Source: Brevibacillus brevis (GTDB taxonomy: Bacteria; Bacillota; Bacilli; Brevibacillales; Brevibacillaceae). Taken from it: a stretch of DNA of 64,000 bases. The notes under the pieces were generated by a model that saw nothing but the letters and a program-made list of their open reading frames with translations, did not search any database and was not told the DNA's origin. This document shows, one piece after another, positions 58,273 through 64,000 of the stretch (position 1 is its first letter; each line of letters begins with the position of its first letter). The position numbers and the translations under genes were made by a program. The stretch is from the NCBI RefSeq assembly GCF_001039275.2, contig NZ_CP030117.1:1447501-1511500 (forward strand), read 5' to 3'.

Positions 58273-60279
58273 ATGAAAATGTTTTCGAAGTTACAGACAG
58301 TAATGGCGACTGTACTTGTATTTACTATGAGCGTCAGCCTTGTAAGCGGAGTTGTTTCTCCAACCAAAGTGTTCGCAGCTTCTGTATCTGGGCCGGATGA
58401 TCCAAGAGAGGTAGAGCAATTTGCAGATGAATTTTTTAACCGGTCTGAAATTAAGAACAACATGGCAGGGGCTACGTTTGTAGTTGTAAAAGGAGACAAG
58501 GTCCTTTTTAAAAAAGGGTATGGATATGCGGATGTAGAGAAGAAGATTCCGGTCGATCCTGATCGCACCGTATTTCGTGTAGCGTCAGTATCCAAGGTTA
58601 TTACAGCTACAGCCGTTATGCAATTGGCGGAGCAAGGAAAAATAGATTTGAACAAAGATGTATCCGCATATATGGGGGATGCCCGGATTCCGAATAATAC
58701 AGGCACTCCTCTTACAATGAAACATCTGTTAACGAACGCCACTGGATTTGACTATGGAGACACTTCTGACTCTTCAACAACCGACTTGAAACGGGAGGTT
58801 TCTTTAAAGAAATTCGTTATGGACAATCTCCCAAATGTCATTCGCAAGCCAGGAGAGTTTTACAGATATGACAATCTCGGCTTCACCATTCAAGGTTATG
58901 TTGTAGAACAAGTAGCAGGAAAACCATTTGGAGAATACGTGCAGGAAGGCATCTTTAAGCCACTTGGCATGGAGAATAGTGATTTTCGACTTACACCATC
59001 AATAGTCAAAAAGTTGGCTGTACCTTATAATCTTATCGGACAGCCGATCCCGACTTATGCAACGGTACCAACTGAGCTTCCTGATGGTGGAATGCTCTCA
59101 ACTGGTTCTGATATGGCTAAATTCATGATTGCTCATCTCAATAAAGGAAAGCTTGGGAATGCGACGATTATGGAAGAAGAAACGGCGGCAGAAATGCAGA
59201 GACCTCATCTTTCCGTGCATCCAAAGCTGAATAACATGGCGCTTGGTTTCGAATATGCCAACCAGCAAAATTACAATGGACAATATGTTATTGAAAAAGC
59301 AGGGGATTTACAAGGATACCATACCGGGATGTGGTTGATCCCGGAAGAAAAAGTGGGGGTATTTGTTACAGTCAATAAGGACTTCGAAATTCGTACGCCT
59401 TTGATTGAAGCGTTTATGGATCATTACTACCCGAAAAATGAGCAGAAAAGGGGAGCGTTTGCGTTAGCGAAACAAGAACTCACGAAGTTTGAAGGGACAT
59501 ACAGCGATTTGCGAAACCGGATGTGGACGACTCGTATACGTGCTGAAGGCGGCAAACTCATTGTAAAAGATCCGCTGGGAGAACATGTCCTATATGAGGT
59601 GGAGCCACTCTTATTCCAGGATGAACAAGGTATTAAAGCTGCTTTTAAGCTGAACGATCACGGAGATGTGCAGGCTTTCTATTACGATTTAAAATCAGAT
59701 AGTTGGGCAGAAAAATTGCCTGAGCCGCAACGTTATCAGGATGTGGAGAATGACCATCCATATGCGTCCTATATTTATCACCTGCGCCAGATCGGTGTCT
59801 TTGCTGATATGGAAGGAGACAATCGCTTTTCGCCCGAACAACAGATAACAAAAGGAGAGTTTGTTGGCTGGTTCATCAAGTGGAGTGGCATTGCCCCATC
59901 AAAACATAAACCGATTTACACGGATCTTTCGGGTAACAAGTATGCGCGGGAAATTCAAGCAGCTTACGAGTTAGGTTTACTAAAAGCATCTGCTGATGGC
60001 AAATTTTATCCGAACGAGCCATTGACGCGTCAAGAAGCAGCAACCATCGTATGGCGCATGGCATTTGGCTATCTTCATGCAGAGCCGAAAAAAGCCAAGT
60101 TGAGTGGTAGGACTGATGCTTGGGCTTTAGAGGGAGTCCATTTCGTAGTGGCAAAAGGATTATACGGACCAGAAGTGGTGAAAGGCAGAGATGGCAGTCT
60201 CGATTATAAATCAGAGCAGCTGATGGTAAGGAAAGAAGCGGCTGCGTTACTATCTCGGTTCGCAGACCAATTATTTTAG
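58273..60279 (+). CDS. Secreted beta-lactamase-fold serine hydrolase with C-terminal SLH domains
   Basis: A 668-residue surface protein. Signal peptide to about residue 36 (TKVFAAS); class C-type beta-lactamase/penicillin-binding fold with SxxK at S105-K108 (SVSK), Y-D-N at 199-201 and H-T-G at 350-352, so the catalytic set is complete; a DUF3471-like beta region (about 395-480); then about three degenerate SLH domains (from about 485: YQDVENDHPYASYIYHLRQIGVFADMEG, FYPNEPLTRQEAATIVWRMA, LMVRKEAAALLSRFA). A D-aminopeptidase, esterase or penicillin-binding function is possible. GAGAGGAG precedes the ATG. It lies before a two-component system, 50 bases apart. Confidence 0.9.
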   Translation: MKMFSKLQTVMATVLVFTMSVSLVSGVVSPTKVFAASVSGPDDPREVEQFADEFFNRSEIKNNMAGATFVVVKGDKVLFKKGYGYADVEKKIPVDPDRTVFRVASVSKVITATAVMQLAEQGKIDLNKDVSAYMGDARIPNNTGTPLTMKHLLTNATGFDYGDTSDSSTTDLKREVSLKKFVMDNLPNVIRKPGEFYRYDNLGFTIQGYVVEQVAGKPFGEYVQEGIFKPLGMENSDFRLTPSIVKKLAVPYNLIGQPIPTYATVPTELPDGGMLSTGSDMAKFMIAHLNKGKLGNATIMEEETAAEMQRPHLSVHPKLNNMALGFEYANQQNYNGQYVIEKAGDLQGYHTGMWLIPEEKVGVFVTVNKDFEIRTPLIEAFMDHYYPKNEQKRGAFALAKQELTKFEGTYSDLRNRMWTTRIRAEGGKLIVKDPLGEHVLYEVEPLLFQDEQGIKAAFKLNDHGDVQAFYYDLKSDSWAEKLPEPQRYQDVENDHPYASYIYHLRQIGVFADMEGDNRFSPEQQITKGEFVGWFIKWSGIAPSKHKPIYTDLSGNKYAREIQAAYELGLLKASADGKFYPNEPLTRQEAATIVWRMAFGYLHAEPKKAKLSGRTDAWALEGVHFVVAKGLYGPEVVKGRDGSLDYKSEQLMVRKEAAALLSRFADQLF

Positions 60280-60329
60280 TGTACAACAAGCCGTGACTTC
60301 TTGTTTGTGCTTCGTTGCGACATGAGGCG

Positions 60330-61037
60330 ATGGAGGGAAATACAATCAAAACGATACTGATCATCGACGATGAAGCACAAATTCGAGAACTACTCAGTAT
60401 TTATTTGAAAAATTACGGGTTTGCTACTTATGAAGCAGGTAATGGGGTTGATGCGCTGGCTGTATTCTCAAACGTGCAAATCGATCTGGTTATTGCTGAT
60501 ATTATGATGCCGATGATGGATGGATACGAGTTATTAAAAAAGATGCGACATATTTCCGAAGTTCCGTTTTTGTTCCTGTCCGCGAAATCGGACGATATGG
60601 ATAAAATTATTGGACTGCAGCTTGGCGCTGACGACTATGTGGGGAAGCCTTTTAATCCCATAGAAGTCGTCAGCAGAGTTCAAGCGTTATTCAGAAGAAT
60701 GGATGTATTTTCTAAAGGTGAAAAGCAGAGCCATGAAATCATACAAATTGGCGATGTCATGCTCGATTTGGTGAGCTGTAAGCTGTACAAAAATGGACAG
60801 CAGAAAGAAGTGACATCGTATGAGTTCAAGATTTTGTCTTTACTGATGAAGCATGCGGGGAGAGTTTTTACAAAAGCATCCATTTACGAGCATGTTTGGG
60901 GGCAGGAATACATAGGGGATGAAAACCTCATCATGGTCTATATCAGCAAACTCAGGGAGAAGATTGAGGATAACCCAAGAAAGCCAGTTTATCTTATTAC
61001 GATCAGGGGGTTAGGCTACCGTTTTGAAAAAAAATGA
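60330..61037 (+). CDS. OmpR-family response regulator
   Basis: A 235-residue regulator: receiver with DDE (13-15), phosphoacceptor D57 in LVIADIMMPMMDG, S in FLSAKS, K in VGKPF; OmpR winged helix with KEVTSYEFKILSLLMKHAGRVFTKASIYEHVWG and LITIRGLGYRFEKK. The start is uncertain. The ATG at 60330 has only TGAGG two bases away; GGAGGG (60332-60337) would suit a start at ATC 60345, giving the usual M-K-T-I-L-I-I-D-D-E. The kinase gene overlaps by 14 bases. It may control the SLH serine hydrolase upstream; that is only position. Confidence 0.9.
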   Translation: MEGNTIKTILIIDDEAQIRELLSIYLKNYGFATYEAGNGVDALAVFSNVQIDLVIADIMMPMMDGYELLKKMRHISEVPFLFLSAKSDDMDKIIGLQLGADDYVGKPFNPIEVVSRVQALFRRMDVFSKGEKQSHEIIQIGDVMLDLVSCKLYKNGQQKEVTSYEFKILSLLMKHAGRVFTKASIYEHVWGQEYIGDENLIMVYISKLREKIEDNPRKPVYLITIRGLGYRFEKK

Positions 61038-62403
61038 GAGCATCCCCGACAAGCGGCCGTTAAAACAACTGTTTTTTCGGCACTATGTTGTGATAAGCGG
61101 TTTGTTCTTATGCACGATTATGATTGCTCTTTTGGGGACAGACCTGTTGATGGAGAACTATTTTGATAAATCGCCTGATTTGACCCGAGTGGACGGCAGT
61201 AAAATATACCAGTACCCTTTTGAAAAGATTGATGGTCGGTTGTTAGACGAGTACGGCGGCTGGTTCGAGATCGTGGATGAATCGGGGGCAGTCATCTATG
61301 TAAAAGGCAACAAGGAAGACAATATCATGACATATAGCGATGGAATGCTGTACGCTAAAGTGGACATGCTGCGAAATGATGATTCAATTTTCTACCATGC
61401 CTATCGAGCGCAAGGGCCAGAGGGTGAAAACTATGTTCTGTTATGGAAAATTCCTGAGCGGTCGGAAATTATATCATTGGCGCTTGGAATCTTAATAGCG
61501 TTGTTTGTCGTTCTGTTGTTCATCGCCCTTTATTTCTACACCCGGTACTCCGTCTTGCAGATGAAGAAGCCTCTCCGGCAAATTGTAGAGGGCATTAAAG
61601 AGATGGAAGGCTTCAATTATCAGAAGAGGCTTACATTTTCGGCTGAAATGGAATTTGCAGAAATCCGAGAAGCATTTAACGGAATGGCAGAACGACTACA
61701 GCAGACCTCTGCAGAGATAGAAGCGGTAGCGAACAACAAAAGAAACATGCTGTTGCATTTGTCTCATGATCTGAAAACACCGATTACCTCTGTATTCGGG
61801 TATTCTCAGTTGTTGCTGGATAGGCCGGAGCTAGAAGAAGAGCAAAGGCGTCAGTATGTTCAATATATTAACGACAAATCGTCTTATATGGCCCATTTGA
61901 TTCAAAATTTGTTCGAACTGGCAAAGCTGGAAGACCAGCACGTGAGACTGGATCAAGAAAAGGTGAATATTAGTAAGTGGTTTATGCAGCTTGTTGCGGA
62001 ATTTTATCCGGAAATAGAAGATAGGGGATTTCAGTTGGAAGTGAAAATTCCAGAGGAGCCGCTGTTTGTCATGTTCGACAAAATGCATATGAACCGCGTT
62101 ATTACGAATTTGATCGGTAACTCGCTAAAACATAATCCGCCGGGAACGCAGCTATTCGTTTCATGCGAGAAAATAGAGACCGGCGTTGTTCTATGGTTGG
62201 GTGATAACGGTACAGGTGTTCAAGAGAATGTTAGGGAACACATTTTTGAAGAGTTCATAAAAGGGAATAATCCTGTGAAAGATAGCACCGGACTCGGTCT
62301 AGCCATTTGTAAAAAAATTATAACGTTACATCAGGGGACCATTCATTTGGAGAGGGATCAACAGTTTACGACTCTATTTAAAATCACTTTGCCTCTTGAA
62401 TGA
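61024..62403 (+). CDS. Sensor histidine kinase
   Basis: A 459-residue kinase. Segments about residues 20-42 and 148-172 bracket a sensor domain of about 105 residues that looks PAS/dCache-like (WFEIVDESGAVIYVKGN); then HAMP, HisKA with H248 in LHLSHDLKTPITS, and HATPase boxes NLIGNSLKHNP, DNGTGVQ and GLGLAICKK. TTG 61024 lies inside the regulator's end, so translation is coupled. It ends overlapping the start of a small frame at 62400 (ATGA). Signal unknown; envelope stress fits the module. Confidence 0.92.
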   Translation: MKKNESIPDKRPLKQLFFRHYVVISGLFLCTIMIALLGTDLLMENYFDKSPDLTRVDGSKIYQYPFEKIDGRLLDEYGGWFEIVDESGAVIYVKGNKEDNIMTYSDGMLYAKVDMLRNDDSIFYHAYRAQGPEGENYVLLWKIPERSEIISLALGILIALFVVLLFIALYFYTRYSVLQMKKPLRQIVEGIKEMEGFNYQKRLTFSAEMEFAEIREAFNGMAERLQQTSAEIEAVANNKRNMLLHLSHDLKTPITSVFGYSQLLLDRPELEEEQRRQYVQYINDKSSYMAHLIQNLFELAKLEDQHVRLDQEKVNISKWFMQLVAEFYPEIEDRGFQLEVKIPEEPLFVMFDKMHMNRVITNLIGNSLKHNPPGTQLFVSCEKIETGVVLWLGDNGTGVQENVREHIFEEFIKGNNPVKDSTGLGLAICKKIITLHQGTIHLERDQQFTTLFKITLPLE

Positions 62404-62531
62404 GCGGTACTCTTCTTGTGGCTGTCACGACGGTCGTTTTTATCATCTATTGGTGCGTCAGGTGGTACAAGGCTGGGTGCGATGCAGATGGAGTAAAGAA
62501 GAAATGGCGGAAAAAGGAGCCTTCCAAATAG
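62400..62531 (+). CDS. Possible 43-residue single-pass membrane protein coupled to the kinase gene
   Basis: ATG overlaps the kinase stop (ATGA). The product is M-S-G-T, then L-L-V-A-V-T-T-V-V-F-I-I-Y as one membrane segment and a basic tail, ending K-K-E-P-S-K. Bases 62411-62450 match 63691-63730 in the PstS-like gene at 33 of 40 positions, with most changes at third codon positions. It may be a small partner or a relic of a duplicated gene start. No family known. Confidence 0.45.
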   Translation: MSGTLLVAVTTVVFIIYWCVRWYKAGCDADGVKKKWRKKEPSK

Positions 62532-62782
62532 GAGGACTCCACCTCACTTCCCAACGTGTTATCTTTTTTGGGATAGATGAATAATATTCCCTCTTTCTCT
62601 TGTACAACCCCATAAGAGTCTCCATCGTACATTTCCATCAATGGTTGATAGGCCCAATGTCCATCCGGGATATCGCTGAACTGACTGGCTTGCAGGCTGA
62701 TGTCAGGAAGAGATGCAAATGGTATGCTGGAGGGGTAAGGCAGGATTGGAGAAGGGGATGGTGTTATGAAAAGGACACGCAA
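62447..62782 (-). pseudogene. SLH-like remnant opposite to the cat leader
   Basis: On the minus strand a frame of about 112 codons includes Q-F-S-D-I-P-D-G-H-W-A-Y-Q-P-L, a good start of an SLH domain, preceded by a signal-like but not properly hydrophobic stretch. After that it does not continue as SLH. The AGGAGG before its TTG is the mirror of the cat hairpin, so it does not prove translation. Best read as a fragment of a lost surface-protein gene; an expressed short gene is possible. Confidence 0.35.
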
Positions 62783-62822
62783 AATCACCTCCTAAAATCA
62801 TCATGTTTTCGATTTTAGGAGG
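62748..62822 (+). promoter_or_regulatory. Translational attenuator of the cat gene
   Basis: A leader ribosome site (GGAG 62748-62751, then AAGGGG) serves a 9-codon leader (62766-62795). The leader's end enters a hairpin: CCTCCTAAAATC (62788-62799), 11-base loop, GATTTTAGGAGG (62811-62822). The right arm contains the cat ribosome site, so the gene is closed unless a ribosome stalls on the leader. It follows the cat-86/catA plan known from Bacillus and Staphylococcus. Confidence 0.85.
62766..62795 (+). CDS. cat leader peptide, 9 residues
   Basis: ATG-initiated leader encoding M-K-R-T-R-K-I-T-S and a TAA. The known cat-86 leader M-V-K-T-D-K-I-S-S, where chloramphenicol stalls the ribosome, agrees at T4, K6, I7 and S9. 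Its last two codons and stop lie in the left arm of the hairpin that hides the cat ribosome site, as in the known leaders. Confidence 0.8.
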   Translation: MKRTRKITS

Positions 62823-62830
62823 GATACCCA

Positions 62831-63490
62831 ATGAAATTTCAGCGAATCGATCTAAATAATTGGAGCAGAAAGCCTTATTTCGAGCATTATCTGAACCGAG
62901 TGAATTGCACCTTCAGTATGACTGCCAATATAGATATAACGGAATTGCTCCCCGCTCTACGGCAAAAGGGGATGAAGCTGTATCCGGCTTTTCTGTATAT
63001 GGTGACAAACGTTGTCAATGCGCATCGTGAATTTCGAACTTCCTTTCATGCGGATGGCGAGTTGGGCTATTGGGAGAGGATGATACCCAGCTATACTTTT
63101 TTTCACCAGGACGATCAAACTTTTTCTACGATGTGGACGGAATTCGCTGACGAGTTCCCTATGTTTTATCAAAATTACGTAGCGGACATGAAACAGTACG
63201 GGGACAACAAAGGTCTTGTGGCGAAAGAACTGGAACCGCCTTATACGTTCCCTGTCTCGTGTATTCCCTGGGTTAGCTTCAGTGGGTTTAATCTGAATAT
63301 CTCGGGAGATGGGCGGTATTTGCTTCCAATCATTACAAGTGGAAAGTATTTCGAGCAAGAAGGCAAAACGTTATTGCCTGTTTCTTTACAAGTCCATCAT
63401 GCGGTTTGTGATGGCTATCACGCCAGTCTGTTCATCAATGACTTGCAAAATTGGGCAACAACTTACAAGGAATGGTTAGGTGTCGAGTGA
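62831..63490 (+). CDS. cat: Chloramphenicol acetyltransferase, type A
   Basis: A 219-residue acetyltransferase; the family is 210-220. The catalytic motif is V-H-H-A-V-C-D-G-Y-H (H190 as the base, D194 for structure). Further marks: N-terminal R-K-P-Y-F-E-H-Y, F-S-M-T-A-N-I-D-I-T, LYPAFLYMVTNVVNAHREFRTSF, and SCIPWVSFSGFNLNI. It transfers acetyl from acetyl-CoA to chloramphenicol, with resistance as the expected result. AGGAGG is eight bases before the ATG and is closed in the hairpin above, so drug-induced expression is expected. No transposase adjoins it. Confidence 0.95.
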   Translation: MKFQRIDLNNWSRKPYFEHYLNRVNCTFSMTANIDITELLPALRQKGMKLYPAFLYMVTNVVNAHREFRTSFHADGELGYWERMIPSYTFFHQDDQTFSTMWTEFADEFPMFYQNYVADMKQYGDNKGLVAKELEPPYTFPVSCIPWVSFSGFNLNISGDGRYLLPIITSGKYFEQEGKTLLPVSLQVHHAVCDGYHASLFINDLQNWATTYKEWLGVE

Positions 63491-63571
63491 ATTGGCTCGT
63501 TTGGTATGCTTCTCCTTCCTAATCTCTTCCAATCATTTATAATAACGATAGGAGAATTGGGAGGAGAAGGA

Positions 63572-64000
63572 ATGAATAAAGAATTGGTAGGGAAAATCTT
63601 CGGCTGTATCGTTTTGGGTGCGATTATCACTGTGATCGGAGTCGTGGCGGTGGTGATGACTGCCCTGAACGCAGAGGGAAGGGTTTATTCCCTTCTTGTC
63701 GCTGTCACAACAGTTGTTTTTATCATGTACATCATCGGACAAATGTTCGCCCCACAAAAGAGTCGGCTATGGAACCGAGCCCTCTTTGTTTATTTTCTCT
63801 TTTGTACGCTGCCCGTTGCAGGATATGAGATCAGCAGCTATTACCATAACAGCATTCCTGTGGTCAGTGAGGCGGAGGTCGATCTGGAACAGTATAAACC
63901 ATTCAGTTCAGACTCCAAGGTTCATAAACTTGATCAACCAGCGACACTGTCGTTACAGTCTGATTTGCCCAAAATAGATGGGGCGACGGCTTTATATCCG
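63572..64000 (+). CDS. Membrane-anchored PstS-like phosphate-binding protein, N-terminal part
   Basis: The frame runs open off the right edge (143 codons seen). It begins after GAGGAGAAGG with three hydrophobic segments (residues about 7-30, 39-60 and 70-90), then an extracytoplasmic part ending in L-P-K-I-D-G-A-T-A-L-Y-P, the typical start of PstS-type phosphate-binding domains (I-D-G-S/A-T-A/S). PstS proteins normally carry a lipobox; a multi-pass anchor is unusual. The rest of the domain and any pst genes are outside the window. Confidence 0.7.
   Translation, partial: MNKELVGKIFGCIVLGAIITVIGVVAVVMTALNAEGRVYSLLVAVTTVVFIMYIIGQMFAPQKSRLWNRALFVYFLFCTLPVAGYEISSYYHNSIPVVSEAEVDLEQYKPFSSDSKVHKLDQPATLSLQSDLPKIDGATALYP

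Noticed and set aside
62447-62800. A minus-strand gene supported by a perfect AGGAGGTGAT ribosome site.
   Set aside because: That site is the complement of the left arm of the cat attenuator hairpin and would exist without any minus-strand gene. The SLH-like fragment is kept only as a remnant.
1-64000. CRISPR arrays, prophage or complete insertion sequences.
   Set aside because: No regularly spaced repeats, no cas, capsid, integrase or transposase genes were seen.

Overview
The window looks like chromosome of a Gram-positive, spore-former-type Bacillota of the Brevibacillus kind (family Paenibacillaceae or close). This rests on the dnaB-dnaI primosome pair, strong AGGAGG ribosome sites, frequent TTG/GTG starts, S-layer homology (SLH) proteins, LytS/LytTR and OmpR-type two-component systems, a cre-like site and T-tailed terminators. 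The genus is an inference from gene content; no database was searched.

Layout. 1-2040: end of dnaB, dnaI and a convergent YdcF-type membrane protein. 2224-5960: a secreted protein of ten bacterial Ig-like repeats, tRNA-Ala(GGC) and an AlkA-type glycosylase. 5974-14234: an MFS exporter, a LytS/LytTR two-component system divergent from an MHS-family symporter with a cre-like site, TetR-GNAT, an orphan ECF S component and a quinone-reductase-type flavoprotein. 14377-22197: AraC regulator; TetR-DUF4180-SUMF1 operon; MarR-MFS pair sharing an identical 13-bp palindrome; a DUF3817-MFS fusion; SRPBCC and DUF4253 proteins.

22200-26160 is a clearly AT-rich accessory island: a coiled-coil protein with a C-terminal Mrr-type nuclease domain faces an unknown membrane protein, with strong hairpins between and before them. 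26258-36453: CoxG-like protein, a MalT-type LuxR regulator whose promoter predicts a leaderless mRNA, a zinc-free-type MDR oxidoreductase, DegV, an amidohydrolase in operon with a 1031-residue GNAT fusion, and a PrpE-like phosphatase. 36523-46555: tandem SGNH lipoprotein, DUF418 membrane protein, FIVAR-SLH surface protein, a WYL regulator/NmrA/DrrAB-type operon behind a palindromic operator, TraB/GumN-like and TerB-like proteins.

46739-52257 is a five-gene envelope-stress-type module (anchored extracellular protein, ABC ATPase, FtsX-like permease, response regulator, kinase). 52431-58128: DoxX, a possible 58-residue small protein, alpha/beta hydrolase, butanediol-dehydrogenase-like enzyme divergent from a LacI regulator with matching operators, cyclase-family hydrolase and VOC protein. 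58273-64000: a beta-lactamase-like/SLH protein, a second OmpR-type two-component system, a remnant zone, and a chloramphenicol acetyltransferase gene with a complete translational attenuator (9-codon leader plus a hairpin burying the ribosome site). The window ends inside a PstS-like membrane-anchored binding protein.

Most interesting observations: the cat attenuator, the predicted leaderless LAL regulator, the interlocked pseudoknot-like terminator at 54130-54214, the possible ATC start of the response regulator at 60345, the GNAT/beta-sandwich fusion, the AT-rich nuclease/membrane-protein island, and two short genes (52938-53114 and 62400-62531).
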